The position numbers and the translations under genes were made by a program. This document shows positions 7,695-16,235 of a stretch of DNA of 64,000 nucleotides, piece by piece. A model generated the notes under the pieces. It worked only from the letters and a program-made list of their open reading frames with translations, had not been told where the DNA came from and did no database searches. Within the stretch, counting starts at the first letter, position 1. Each line of letters starts with the position of its first letter. Source of the DNA: Neisseria dentiae. Its GTDB lineage: Bacteria > Pseudomonadota > Gammaproteobacteria > Burkholderiales > Neisseriaceae. Location of the stretch: assembly GCF_014055005.1 (NCBI RefSeq), contig NZ_CP059570.1:1736001-1800000 (forward strand). Direction: 5' to 3'.

Positions 7695-8899
7695 GAGACC
7701 TTTGCAAAAAAACCAAAACTCCTCTAAATTCTCCTAAAGAATTCAGAGGAGTTTTTTATGAACAGCTTTTTCCACCAACAAGCCCAAATAATGATGAGCA
7801 AACATATCGACAGCTACCCGTTGCTCAAAATTAACCAGCTACTCGATTGGCAGCCCATCGAACAACTTCTCAACCGGCAAAAGACCCGTTACATCCGCGA
7901 CCACCGCGGTCGCCCCGCCTATCCGCTACTGCCCATGCTCAAAGCCGTATTGCTCGGCCAATGGCACAGCCTTTCCGATCCGGAATTGGAACGCTGTTTA
8001 GCCACCCGTCTGGATTTCTACTTCTTCTGCGGGTTTGATGAGGTCTCCTTACCTGACCACAGCACCCTCTGCCGTTTCCGCAATTGGCTGGCACAGGATG
8101 ACACCTTAGCCCGGCTTCTCGAACTGATTAACTGCCAGCTGACCCAAAAAGGCTTAAAAATAGAGAAAGCCCCGGCGGCAGTAATTGACGCCACCATCAT
8201 CCAAACTGCCGGAGGCAAACAGCGTCAGGCTATCGAAACCGATGAAAACGGCATCACCGCCGAAACCTTGCCCAGCAAAGACAAGGATGCGCGCTGGGTG
8301 AAGAAAGAGGGCAAATTCACCTTGGGCTACAAACAACACACCCGCACCGATTCAGAAGGCTATATCGAGAAACTGCACATCACTCCGGCCAACGCCCATG
8401 AATGCAACCATTTCGAACCGCTGTTGGACGGCATCGCACCCGGAACAACCGTCTATGCCGATAAAGGGTATGACAGTAAAGCCAACCGGGAACATCTGCA
8501 AAGCAAACAGCTATCCGACGGCATTATGCGTAAGGCACACCGGGGCAAACCTTTAACGGAGCATGAGAAACAGCGCAATACGCAGCTGTCGAAAGTGCGT
8601 TATGTGGTCGAGCAAACCTTCGGTACGCTGCACCGGAAGTTCGGCTGTAAAAGAGCGCGTTATTTTGGCTTACGGAAAGTGCTGGCGCAAAGCCATTTGA
8701 AAGCGGTGTGCCTGAACCTGCTAAAGGCAGCCAACAGGCTTCGTGTGCCTGCTGCTGCCTGAAAAGGCAATGGACACCCCGATAAAGGGGCTAATTGAGG
8801 GAAATATGGACGAGAAACACGTCTGAAAATGCAAAAACGGTTACCTTGATTGTTCAGGTAACCGTTTGGATGGAGTAGCTGGTATTTCGCAAAGGTCTC
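7695..8899 (+). mobile_element. IS1106-like insertion sequence (IS5 family), 1205 bp
   Basis: The inverted termini are GAGACCTTTGCAAAA (7695) and TTTCGCAAAGGTCTC (to 8899), around a single intact transposase gene. Flanks are AGGCT on the left and AGGCC on the right, a 4/5 match to a duplication. Length and ends fit IS1106-type elements of Neisseria. It sits inside the miniature element 7667-8996, and both share the same terminal sequence. Confidence 0.9.
7758..8762 (+). CDS. IS5-family (IS1106-like) DDE transposase
   Basis: An intact 334-residue transposase with an N-terminal IS5-type domain (KTRYIRDHRGRPAYPLLPMLKAVLL, LPDHSTLCRFRNWL) and a DDE catalytic domain: VIDATIIQTA (first Asp), TTVYADKGYDSKANR (second Asp) and RYVVEQTFGTLHRKFG (Glu in the R-x3-E signature). 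It carries out excision and insertion of the IS. Because the termini match the miniature elements in this window, it could mobilise them in trans. ATG at 7758 follows AGAGGAG. No frameshift is seen, so it may be active. Confidence 0.93.
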   Translation: MNSFFHQQAQIMMSKHIDSYPLLKINQLLDWQPIEQLLNRQKTRYIRDHRGRPAYPLLPMLKAVLLGQWHSLSDPELERCLATRLDFYFFCGFDEVSLPDHSTLCRFRNWLAQDDTLARLLELINCQLTQKGLKIEKAPAAVIDATIIQTAGGKQRQAIETDENGITAETLPSKDKDARWVKKEGKFTLGYKQHTRTDSEGYIEKLHITPANAHECNHFEPLLDGIAPGTTVYADKGYDSKANREHLQSKQLSDGIMRKAHRGKPLTEHEKQRNTQLSKVRYVVEQTFGTLHRKFGCKRARYFGLRKVLAQSHLKAVCLNLLKAANRLRVPAAA

Positions 8900-8927
8900 A
8901 GGCCGTCTGAAATGCTTAAATCCCGTC

Positions 8928-8947
8928 ATTCCCGCGTAGGCGGGAAT
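8928..8947. repeat. dRS3 repeat within a larger inverted repeat
   Basis: The sequence fits the neisserial dRS3 pattern ATTCCC-N8-GGGAAT exactly. The palindrome extends to TCCCGTC...GACGGGA (8921-8954). It is part of the miniature element around the IS. In N. meningitidis dRS3 copies serve as integration targets for filamentous prophage. Confidence 0.85.
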
Positions 8948-9012
8948 GACGGGATTCAGGTTTTTCAGATAGTAATTTGAATTTTGCAAAGGCCTCAGGC
9001 CGTCTGAAAGCC

Positions 9013-10215
9013 CTACAACTCAATGCCTTTGAGTTTGGCAACGGTGTTGATGTCTTTATCGCCGCGGCCGGAAAGGTTGACCAGAATCACTTGATCCTTA
9101 CCCATTTTCGGCGCGTTTTCCACCGCCCACGCCAGCGCGTGCGAGCTTTCCAATGCAGGGATAATGCCCTCGTATTGGCATAATAAATCAAAGGCCTGCA
9201 AGGCGGCGCCGTCATCGGCGGCGGTATATTCCACACGCTTGATGTCCGCCAGATAGCTGTGTTCGGGGCCGATGCCGGGGTAATCCAAACCGGCCGAAAC
9301 GGAATGCGTGCCCTGCACTTGGCCGTTTTCGTCCTGCATCAGGTAACTGCGGAAGCCGTGCAGCACGCCGGCGGGGGCTTTGCTGGTAATCGGCGCGGCA
9401 TGGTCGGGCGTGTGCACGCCGTGGCCGCCAGCTTCCACCCCCACCAGGCGCACGCCCGCTTCGCCGATATAAGGATAAAACAGGCCGATGGCATTGGAGC
9501 CGCCGCCCACGCAGGCCACCGCCACATCGGGCTGGCGGCCGATGGCTTCCTGCATCTGCTCTTTGGCTTCGTTGCCGATCACGCATTGGAAATCGCGCAC
9601 CATTTCGGGATAAGGCGCGGGGCCGGCGGCGGTGCCGATGATGTAGAAAGTGTCGTCCACCCGCGCCACCCATTCGCGCATGGCTTCGTTCATGGCATCT
9701 TTGAGTGTGCGGCTGCCGCTGTCCACGCCCACCACATTGGCGCCCAACAGCTTCATGCGGAACACGTTGGGGGCTTGGCGGATAATGTCGTCGGCACCCA
9801 TGTAAACATGGCATTCCATGCCGAAGCGGGCGGCAACAGTGGCGGAAGCCACGCCGTGCTGGCCGGCGCCGGTTTCGGCAATCACGCGTTTTTTGCCCAT
9901 GTGCTTGGCCAGCAGCGCCTGGCCGATGGTGTTGTTGATTTTGTGCGCACCAGTGTGGTTGAGGTCTTCGCGCTTGAGCCAGATTTGCGCACCGCCGAGT
10001 TTTTCAGACAGGCGTTGCGCGTGGTAAACGGGGCTGGGGCGGCCGACGTAATGCTTTAAATCGCGGCGGAATTCATCCCAAAACGCGGGATCGTTTTTGG
10101 CTTCTTGATAAGCGGTCGCCAGCTCCTGTAGGGCGGGAATCAGGGTTTCGGAAACGAACACGCCGCCGTGTTCGCCGAAAAAGCCTTGTGAATCGGGGGC
10201 TTGGTAGTTCTGCAT
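9013..10215 (-). CDS. trpB: Tryptophan synthase beta subunit
   Basis: A 400-residue PLP enzyme that joins indole and serine to make tryptophan in the alpha2-beta2 complex. The PLP lysine lies in HTGAHKINN, the phosphate-binding loop is GGGSNAIG, and the segments LKREDLNHTG, GAGQHGVA and LESSHALAWA are those of TrpB. The end NLSGRGDKD matches the family. ATG at 10215. trpF lies 9 bp upstream on the same strand, so they form trpF-trpB. trpA is not in the window. Confidence 0.96.
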   Translation of the reverse strand: MQNYQAPDSQGFFGEHGGVFVSETLIPALQELATAYQEAKNDPAFWDEFRRDLKHYVGRPSPVYHAQRLSEKLGGAQIWLKREDLNHTGAHKINNTIGQALLAKHMGKKRVIAETGAGQHGVASATVAARFGMECHVYMGADDIIRQAPNVFRMKLLGANVVGVDSGSRTLKDAMNEAMREWVARVDDTFYIIGTAAGPAPYPEMVRDFQCVIGNEAKEQMQEAIGRQPDVAVACVGGGSNAIGLFYPYIGEAGVRLVGVEAGGHGVHTPDHAAPITSKAPAGVLHGFRSYLMQDENGQVQGTHSVSAGLDYPGIGPEHSYLADIKRVEYTAADDGAALQAFDLLCQYEGIIPALESSHALAWAVENAPKMGKDQVILVNLSGRGDKDINTVAKLKGIEL

Positions 10216-10224
10216 GAATATTCC

Positions 10225-10836
10225 TTATGATAGGCGGCGGATAAACTCCGCCATTTTGGCAACGGATTTGATGCCGGCCGCGCTTTCCACGCCGCTGGAC
10301 ACATCAACGGTTTGCGCACCCGTTATTCTAACAGCTTCGGCCACGTTGTCGGGCGTGAGGCCGCCTGAAAGTATCCAATGGCCGTTGAGGTTTTGCGGCA
10401 GCATCCGCCAGTCGAAGCTGTGGCCGGTGCCGCCGTATTCGCCTTCGATGTAGGCGTCGAACAGCACGGCGCGGGCGTCGGGATAAGTTTCGAGCGCCGA
10501 GATGATGTCGGCGGTGTTTTGCACGCGTACGGCTTTGATGTAGGGGCGCGCAAAACGGCGGCAGAACTCGGGCGGCTCGTCGCCGTGAAACTGGATGATA
10601 TCTATCGGCACCTGCGCGAGAATTTCTTCGATGCGCGCCGCTTCTTCGTTAACAAACAGCGCCACCACGCCTACAAACGGCGGCAGCGCCCGCACGATGC
10701 GCTGCGCCGTTTCTATGCTCACGGCGCGCTTGCTTTTTTCATAAAACACCAGCCCCACCGCGTCGGCGCCCAGTTGGGCGGCGGCGGCGGCGTCTTCGGG
10801 GCGGGTGAAACCGCAGATTTTGATACGGGGAGTCAT
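10225..10836 (-). CDS. trpF: Phosphoribosylanthranilate isomerase
   Basis: A 203-residue TIM-barrel enzyme catalysing the Amadori rearrangement of phosphoribosylanthranilate in tryptophan synthesis. The N-terminal KICGFTRPEDA carries the catalytic Cys, IIQFHGDE is the central strand, LFDAYIEGEYGGTGHSFDW carries the catalytic Asp and phosphate loop, and LSGGLTPDNV and DVSSGVES close the barrel. The ATG at 10836 (MTPRIK) is preferred over a longer frame to 10902 because homology starts there and GGAAAA precedes it. Confidence 0.94.
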   Translation of the reverse strand: MTPRIKICGFTRPEDAAAAAQLGADAVGLVFYEKSKRAVSIETAQRIVRALPPFVGVVALFVNEEAARIEEILAQVPIDIIQFHGDEPPEFCRRFARPYIKAVRVQNTADIISALETYPDARAVLFDAYIEGEYGGTGHSFDWRMLPQNLNGHWILSGGLTPDNVAEAVRITGAQTVDVSSGVESAAGIKSVAKMAEFIRRLS

Positions 10837-10999
10837 GGTTTTTTCCGGTCGGCTGCAAATTTCGGCTTGAGTGTTTATACAATAGTTCCTTAATATCTGC
10901 AAAGTTTCAGACGGCCTTTGCAGTTGTGGTTTTAATCGGGCAAAACCGTGTTAAGCCGCATTGCCATAACCGCCTGATGGCTTTTAAGATAAAAACGGC

Positions 11000-11022
11000 A
11001 CAGCACCCTGTGCTGTTTTTTT
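11000..11022 (+). terminator. Intrinsic terminator just upstream of a small lipoprotein gene
   Basis: ACAGCAC-CCT-GTGCTGT followed by seven Ts forms a compact rho-independent terminator on the plus strand. It ends only 23 bp before the lipoprotein start at 11046, and no plus-strand gene precedes it. It could end an unannotated small RNA from 10840-11000 or act as a leader attenuator. Confidence 0.7.
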
Positions 11023-11045
11023 CAAATTTCAAAGGATAAACCGTT

Positions 11046-11222
11046 ATGAAACATATCAAAGTTTTGCTGCTTTCTGCCGCCATCGCCTTAACCGCCGCCG
11101 CGTGCAGCTCGTCTTCAACCGACAGCCCCGCCGTTGACACTACTGCGGGCCAGGTTCAAGACAGCGCACCTGCCGCTACCACCGGCACCGGCACCGACGC
11201 GCTGGGCACCATGCAGCAATAA
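11046..11222 (+). CDS. Small putative lipoprotein, 58 residues
   Basis: The frame encodes MKHIKVLLLSAAIALTAAAC followed by a Ser/Thr/Ala-rich tail ending TDALGTMQQ. It has a Lys-bearing N-terminus, a hydrophobic stretch and a Cys at residue 20. The lipobox TAAAC is weaker than the usual LxxC because Ala sits at -3, so lipidation is an inference. RBS AAAGGA is at 11031-11036. The tail looks disordered and no known family was recognised. A compact terminator stands immediately upstream. A second small lipoprotein follows after 118 bp with an inverted DUS between them. Confidence 0.75.
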   Translation: MKHIKVLLLSAAIALTAAACSSSSTDSPAVDTTAGQVQDSAPAATTGTGTDALGTMQQ

Positions 11223-11243
11223 CACGGCCGGATCAGGCTGTTT

Positions 11244-11275
11244 CAGGCCGTCTGAAAACTTTTTCAGACGGCCTG
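11244..11275. terminator. Inverted DUS terminator between the two small lipoprotein genes
   Basis: CAGGCCGTCTGAAAA and TTTTCAGACGGCCTG form a 15-bp stem with a minimal loop. It would separate transcription of the 58-residue gene from that of the His-rich gene downstream. Confidence 0.8.
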
Positions 11276-11340
11276 TTCCATACCAAGCGGGCTGCCGCCC
11301 GTATCCCGCTTTATTAAAAATCAAAGAAAGGACGATAGCG

Positions 11341-11496
11341 ATGAAATTCAAAGCCCTGTTGCTCTCCGCCGCCACCGCACTGCTGCTGGCCGCCTGTGTC
11401 GCACCCCACCACGGCGGCCATGACCGCGGCCCCGAGCGCGAACACAATATGCAGGATCACGGCCACAGCCACGGCGAACACGGCCACGCGCATTAA
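11341..11496 (+). CDS. Small His-rich lipoprotein, 51 residues
   Basis: The product starts MKFKALLLSAATALLLAAC, a clear lipoprotein signal with lipobox LLAAC (Cys19). The 32-residue mature part is dominated by histidine: APHHGGHDRG and then HGHSHGEHGHAH at the end. This suggests binding of a transition metal (zinc, nickel or copper) at the membrane; that is inferred from composition only. RBS AAAGGA precedes the ATG. It lies between the 58-residue lipoprotein and the convergent gntK. No named family was recognised. Confidence 0.8.
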   Translation: MKFKALLLSAATALLLAACVAPHHGGHDRGPEREHNMQDHGHSHGEHGHAH

Positions 11497-11574
11497 AACC
11501 GCCGCCGTATTTGGGTTGCGCCCGAATACGGAAAAACGGTATCGAAACAGATTGAAGCCTTTGCAAATACCTCA

Positions 11575-11620
11575 AGGCCGTCTGAAAAGGTTTATGCGGC
11601 AATATCTTTTCAGACGGCCT
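11575..11620. terminator. Inverted DUS terminator between the His-rich lipoprotein gene and gntK
   Basis: AGGCCGTCTGAAAAG and CTTTTCAGACGGCCT pair around a 16-nt loop between convergent genes, so it can serve both. A solo IS1106-like terminus fragment (GCCTTTGCAAA) lies just upstream near 11557. Confidence 0.75.
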
Positions 11621-11637
11621 GATTGTTTGTTCAACGG

Positions 11638-12162
11638 TTATTTAGGCTCGAAACCCTGCGCCTTCACCCAAGCCATCATTTCGGCCTGCACTTCGTCGGC
11701 TTCGCCTGCGCTATCGATGCGCACGCCGGCTTCGTCTGCGCCCAATTCTTCGAGAATCGCCATTTGCGAATCGAGCATATCCGCTTTCATATAGTGCCCT
11801 TTGCGCGCCATCATGCGCGCGAGGTTCACTTCATACGGCGGGGCGAGGTGGATAAACACCACCCTGCCCTCGGCTTCGCGCAGAATGTCGCGGTATTGGC
11901 GTTTGAGCGCCGAGCAGGTAACGATGCTGTAAGGCTTGCCCGCACGCGCCTGCGCGGTCATCCAATCGCGCAGGTTGCGCAGCCACGGGTAGCGGTCTTC
12001 GTCGGTGAGCGGAATGCCTGCGCCCATTTTGTCGCGGTTTTCCTGCGTGTGGAACTCGTCGCCCTCGGCATAAGGGCATTGGAAATGCTGTTGCAGGGTA
12101 AGGGCGGCGGTGGTTTTGCCGCAGCCGCACACGCCCATCAGCACGAAATGTACGGTATCCAT
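11638..12162 (-). CDS. gntK: Gluconokinase
   Basis: A 174-residue P-loop kinase with Walker A GVCGCGKTT near the N-terminus, the GluK segments YAEGDEFHTQENRDKM and GIPLTDEDRYPWL, and TCSALKRQYRDILR. It phosphorylates gluconate to 6-phosphogluconate. It lies 16 bp downstream of gntP on the same strand with an AGGAG ribosome-binding site, so permease and kinase form an operon for gluconate use. Confidence 0.94.
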   Translation of the reverse strand: MDTVHFVLMGVCGCGKTTAALTLQQHFQCPYAEGDEFHTQENRDKMGAGIPLTDEDRYPWLRNLRDWMTAQARAGKPYSIVTCSALKRQYRDILREAEGRVVFIHLAPPYEVNLARMMARKGHYMKADMLDSQMAILEELGADEAGVRIDSAGEADEVQAEMMAWVKAQGFEPK

Positions 12163-12178
12163 GATATTGCTCCTTTAC

Positions 12179-13564
12179 TTATAAGATGCTGAACGCAAGG
12201 GCTGAAAGTGCGAAGCCGATGGCGGCAATCAGGGTTTGGTTAACCGTCCAGGTTTTCAGCGTGGTGGGCACGTCCATATCGAGCAGGCGGCCCACCAGCC
12301 AGAAGCCGGAATCGTTGAAATGGCTCACGCCCACGGAACCGGCGGCGGTGGCCAAAACAATGCAGGCGAGCTGCCAGTCGCTGTATCCGGCGGCGGCAAC
12401 GGCGGGCGCCATCAGCGCGGCGGCGGTGGTTAAGGCAACCGTGGCCGAGCCTTGCGCGATACGCAGCGCCAGCGCCACTAAAAAGCAGCCCAACAGCACG
12501 GGAATACCCAAATGGCCCATACTGTCGGCCAATGCCTGGCCGATGCCCGAAGCACGCAATACGCCGCCGAACATACCGCCGGCACCGGTAATCAGAATCA
12601 CCGAGCAAACGGGGCCGAGCGCGCCGTCAACGGTTTTTTCAAGCGCGCTGGCTTTTGTACCGCGTTTGCGGCCGAGCACAAACATGGCTACCAGCACCGA
12701 AATCAGCAGCGCAATGGGGGTGGAGCCGATCATGCGCAGGGTCTGCACCCAGCCTTCATCGGCGCTCACCACTTTTTCGGCAATCAGCGTGGCCAAACCG
12801 GTGTTTAAGAAAATCAGCAGCATGGGAATCAGCATGATGCCGATAACCGTGCCGGCTTTGGCCGGCTCTTGCGGCGGGTCGTCGTCTTGTTTGCCGCCGC
12901 TCAAAATATCAGGCACGGGCACGGCGAATTTGCGGTCGAGCACTTGGCCCAGCAGGTAGCCGCTGAAATACCAGGTAATCACCGCCAGCGGCAGGCCGAG
13001 CAGCAGCACATGGCCGATGTTGGCGCCGTAAAACTCGGAAGCGGCAATCGGGCCGGGGTGCGGCGGCAGGAAAACGTGCATCACCGAAAACGCGCCGATA
13101 GAGGCCATGCCGTAAGCCAAAACGTTGGCTTTCATGCGGCGGGCGGTGGCAAACACAATCGGCAGCATCACCACCAAACCGGCATCGAAGAAAATCGGGA
13201 AGCCGAAAATCAGCGAAGCCACGCCCAAAGCGAACGGTGCGCGTTTTTCGCCGAAAGTGCGGATCAGCGCATCGGCCAGCGATTGCGCGCCGCCGGAAGT
13301 TTCCACCAGGCGCCCGAGCATCGCGCCCAAGCCCACCAATAGCGCCACGCTGCCGAGCGTGCCGCCGAAGTTTTTTACCAGCACATCGTTCACGATGCTG
13401 CCCATCGGCAGCCCGGTGGCAATGGCGGTAAGCAGGCTGGCAATCATCAGCGTGAGCAACGCGTGCACGCGGAATTTGATGATTAATATCAAAATCAGCA
13501 GGATGGCGCCCGCCGCAATAGCGAGCAGCGTGCCCGTGCTTAAAGTTTGCGTCCAGTTTTCCAT
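12179..13564 (-). CDS. gntP: Gluconate permease, GntP family
   Basis: A 461-residue protein with about a dozen hydrophobic segments. It has GntP-family signatures: the Gly-rich GFPIFFDAGLVVMLPIVFA, HVFLPPHPGPIAASEF, QGSATVALTTAAALMAP and SHFNDSGFWLV. It is a proton-coupled inner-membrane importer for gluconate. It is the first gene of the gntP-gntK pair. No gntR-type regulator is adjacent. ATG at 13564. The exact subfamily (GntP, GntT or GntU) cannot be set by eye. Confidence 0.9.
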   Translation of the reverse strand: MENWTQTLSTGTLLAIAAGAILLILILIIKFRVHALLTLMIASLLTAIATGLPMGSIVNDVLVKNFGGTLGSVALLVGLGAMLGRLVETSGGAQSLADALIRTFGEKRAPFALGVASLIFGFPIFFDAGLVVMLPIVFATARRMKANVLAYGMASIGAFSVMHVFLPPHPGPIAASEFYGANIGHVLLLGLPLAVITWYFSGYLLGQVLDRKFAVPVPDILSGGKQDDDPPQEPAKAGTVIGIMLIPMLLIFLNTGLATLIAEKVVSADEGWVQTLRMIGSTPIALLISVLVAMFVLGRKRGTKASALEKTVDGALGPVCSVILITGAGGMFGGVLRASGIGQALADSMGHLGIPVLLGCFLVALALRIAQGSATVALTTAAALMAPAVAAAGYSDWQLACIVLATAAGSVGVSHFNDSGFWLVGRLLDMDVPTTLKTWTVNQTLIAAIGFALSALAFSIL

Positions 13565-13789
13565 GTGAAGCCCTTTTTAGTAGCAGAAATAATGTGTTGA
13601 GGTTTGCCGCCATTCTAATACATCATACCGCCGCGCGTATGACTTATATCAAAATAAGCAGTTTACATATCCGCACAAGCCGGCTGGCCCGGTTCGGGCC
13701 GTCCGAAACCTTTTGCCAAGCCGAAAAATGCTTTCAGACGGCCTTTGGGCTAAAATAGCGCTTCCCACAGCAAAACACGGCAGATCAAC

Positions 13790-15184
13790 GTGAAAATACT
13801 GATACTCGGCAGCGGCCAGGTAGGCTCCACCGTTGCCCAAGAACTGGCCTCGCTGCCCGGCAACGACGTAACCATCATCGACGTTAACGAAACCGCGCTG
13901 CAAAACATCGGCAGCAAGCTCGACGTGCAAACCCTGCTGGGCAACGGCGCCTCGCCGTTTATGCTCAAACGCGCGGGCGCGGAAGACGCCGACCTGCTGC
14001 TGGCGCTCACCCGCAGCGACGAAACCAACATCGTGGCCTGCAAAATCGCCGCCGACGTGTTCAACATTCCCAGCCGCATCGCCCGCGTGCGCTCCACCGA
14101 TTATCTCGACTACCTCACCGAAGAAGAGCAAAGCAGCCTCGATATATTCGACATCACCGAGTCGATCAGCCCCGAAGAACTGGTAACCGAACGGCTGGCC
14201 GGCCTGCTCAGCTACACCAGCGCCTTGCAGGTTTTGCGCTTTGCCGACGACAAAGCCCGCATGGTGGTGGTGCAGGCACGCAAAGGCGGCTTGCTGGTCG
14301 ATAAAGAAATCTCCCAAATCAACCAACACCTGCCCGAAGGGGTAGATTGCCAAATCTGCGCCATCTACCGCAACAACCGCCTGATTGTGCCTTCCGCCCA
14401 AACCGTGATTATCGAAGGAGACGAAGTGTTTTTTGTGGCCGGCACCGAAAACGTGAAAATCATGATGCGCGAGCTGCGGCCCACCGAGCAGCGCAACCGC
14501 CGCATCATGATTGCCGGCGGTGGCAACATCGGCTACCGGCTGGCCAAACAGCTCGAAGGCGATATGGACATCAAAATCATCGAATACAACAAAAGCCGCG
14601 CCGACTGGCTGGCCGAACACCTCGACAGCACACTGGTGTTGCTGGGTTCCGCCACCGACGAAACCCTGCTCGAGCAGGAATATATCGACGAAATCGACGT
14701 TTTCTGCGCCCTCACCAACGACGACGAAAACAATATCATGTCGAGCCTGCTGGCCAAAAACCTCGGCGCCAAGCGCGTGATCACCATCGTTAACCGCTCA
14801 AGCTATGTGGATTTGCTCGAAGGCAACAAAATCGACATCGTGGTGTCGCCGCATCTGGTTACCATCGGCTCGATTCTCGCCCACATCCGCCGCGGCGACG
14901 TGGTGGCCGTCCACCCCCTGCGGCGCGGTACGGCCGAAGCCATCGAAGTGGTGGTGCACGGCGACAAACAAACCTCCGCGCTGGTCGGCCGCCGCGTGTC
15001 GGAAATCAAATGGCCGCAGGGCTGCCACTTCGCCGCCCTCGTGCGCGGCGACGAAGTGGTGATGGGTCACAAAGAAGACGCGGAAATGGCCGACGGCGAC
15101 CACATTATTTTCTTCGTGTCGCGCCGCCGCGTATTGCGCGAGCTGGAAAAACTGATTGCGGTGAAAATGGGCTTTTTCGGCTAG
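13790..15184 (+). CDS. trkA: Trk potassium uptake regulatory protein TrkA
   Basis: A 464-residue cytoplasmic NAD-binding subunit of the Trk K+ channel. It has two RCK repeats: MKILILGSGQVGSTVAQEL...VTIIDVNE at the N-terminus and RIMIAGGGNIGYRLAKQLE...IKIIEYNKSRA near residue 233, each followed by a TrkA_C domain. Full length matches the family. The start is GTG at 13790, where the first Rossmann strand begins; no better ATG exists in frame. The trkH or trkG partner is not in the window. Confidence 0.94.
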   Translation: MKILILGSGQVGSTVAQELASLPGNDVTIIDVNETALQNIGSKLDVQTLLGNGASPFMLKRAGAEDADLLLALTRSDETNIVACKIAADVFNIPSRIARVRSTDYLDYLTEEEQSSLDIFDITESISPEELVTERLAGLLSYTSALQVLRFADDKARMVVVQARKGGLLVDKEISQINQHLPEGVDCQICAIYRNNRLIVPSAQTVIIEGDEVFFVAGTENVKIMMRELRPTEQRNRRIMIAGGGNIGYRLAKQLEGDMDIKIIEYNKSRADWLAEHLDSTLVLLGSATDETLLEQEYIDEIDVFCALTNDDENNIMSSLLAKNLGAKRVITIVNRSSYVDLLEGNKIDIVVSPHLVTIGSILAHIRRGDVVAVHPLRRGTAEAIEVVVHGDKQTSALVGRRVSEIKWPQGCHFAALVRGDEVVMGHKEDAEMADGDHIIFFVSRRRVLRELEKLIAVKMGFFG

Positions 15185-15243
15185 TGAATGCAGTCAGCGG
15201 CTTTTGCAAAAAGCCGTTTTAATCCTGAATTTATTTATATTTC

Positions 15244-15289
15244 AGGCCGTCTGAAAAGTTTGTTTGGATACAAACCTTTCAGACGACCT
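15244..15289. terminator. Mixed-dialect inverted DUS pair downstream of trkA
   Basis: AGGCCGTCTGAA (15244-15255) is paired with TTCAGACGACCT (15278-15289). The second arm read in reverse is AGGTCGTCTGAA, the form described as the N. mucosa dialect. The hairpin lies between convergent trkA and xth and has one mismatch. Confidence 0.7.
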
Positions 15290-15344
15290 GAAACATTTGC
15301 CAAGGTCCCGGCCTATAAGATGGCCCGTCGGCAGACCAACACCG

Positions 15345-16115
15345 CTACACCGCAAACTCCGCCCACACCGGCGCATGGTCGCTGGGGCGTTCCTGCGCGC
15401 GCGCCTCAGAATCCACCTGCACGGTTTGCAGCGCATCACGCAATGCCGGCGTAACCAAAATATGGTCGATGCGCAAACCCTGTTTGCGTTGGAACATCGC
15501 GCCGCGGTAATCCCACCAAGTGTAATACGCGCCCTCGGGGTGGAGGTGGCGCAGGCTGTCGGTTAAGCCCAAATCGAGCAGGTTGCCAAACCACGAACGC
15601 TCTGCGCTGGTGCAGTGGATTTTTTCATGCCATTTTTCAGGGTCGTAGCAGTCGGCATCGGCGGGCGCGATGTTGAAATCGCCCAGCAGCACCACTTTTT
15701 CGTAACGCCCTATTTCGCCGCGCACAAACTCGGCCAGCGCGGCAAACCATTGCCGTTTGTATTCGAATTTCGGGCTGTCGGGCGCTTCGCCGTTCACGCA
15801 ATACACATTAATCACGCGCACGCCGCCGACGGTGGCGGCAATCACGCGCCGCTGCGGGTCGTCGGGCAGCGCGGGCAGGCCGGTATGCACGTCCTGCGGT
15901 TCGGCCCTGCTGATAATGGCCACGCCGTTATAGGTTTTCTGGCCGCTCCACACGGTGTGCCAGCCGCCCATCTGAAAAACGGCGGCGGGGTATTTGTCTT
16001 GGTCGAGCTTCAGCTCCTGCAACACCAGCACATCGGGTTGGTGTCGTTGCAGCCAGTCTTGCACCTGCGGCAGGCGTACGTTGAGGGAATTGACGTTCCA
16101 AGTAGCGATTTTCAT
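15345..16115 (-). CDS. xth: Exodeoxyribonuclease III
   Basis: A 256-residue AP endonuclease/3' exonuclease for base-excision repair. It begins MKIATWNVNSLNVRLPQ (catalytic Asn), has LQELKLDQDKYP (metal-binding Glu), GDFNIAP (catalytic Asp-Asn), YTWWDYRG and the C-terminal RIDHILVTP and SDHAPVW (catalytic Asp-His). All catalytic blocks are present and length is normal. It converges with trkA over a mixed-dialect DUS hairpin. Confidence 0.95.
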   Translation of the reverse strand: MKIATWNVNSLNVRLPQVQDWLQRHQPDVLVLQELKLDQDKYPAAVFQMGGWHTVWSGQKTYNGVAIISRAEPQDVHTGLPALPDDPQRRVIAATVGGVRVINVYCVNGEAPDSPKFEYKRQWFAALAEFVRGEIGRYEKVVLLGDFNIAPADADCYDPEKWHEKIHCTSAERSWFGNLLDLGLTDSLRHLHPEGAYYTWWDYRGAMFQRKQGLRIDHILVTPALRDALQTVQVDSEARAQERPSDHAPVWAEFAV

Positions 16116-16235
16116 AAACAGCCCCGGTTAATATTCAGGCCGCCGATTGTGCCACACTTCGTTTTTCCCTGCACGGCTGCCGAAACAAAGCCCGCCGAAA
16201 GGGCGGGCGTTTTTCAGACGGCCTCGAAAAACCGT

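Larger units (their letters stand above)
7667..8996. mobile_element. Miniature element (about 120 bp) interrupted by an IS1106-like insertion
   Basis: The outer ends are GAGACCTTTGCAAAA at 7667 and TTTTGCAAAGGCCTC ending at 8996. Both are flanked by AGGCC (7662-7666 and 8997-9001), a perfect 5-bp direct repeat. Removing the IS leaves a body with a DUS and a dRS3 core, closely similar to the elements at 23921 and 29661. The right-hand AGGCC is the start of a DUS that follows the element. Confidence 0.8.
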
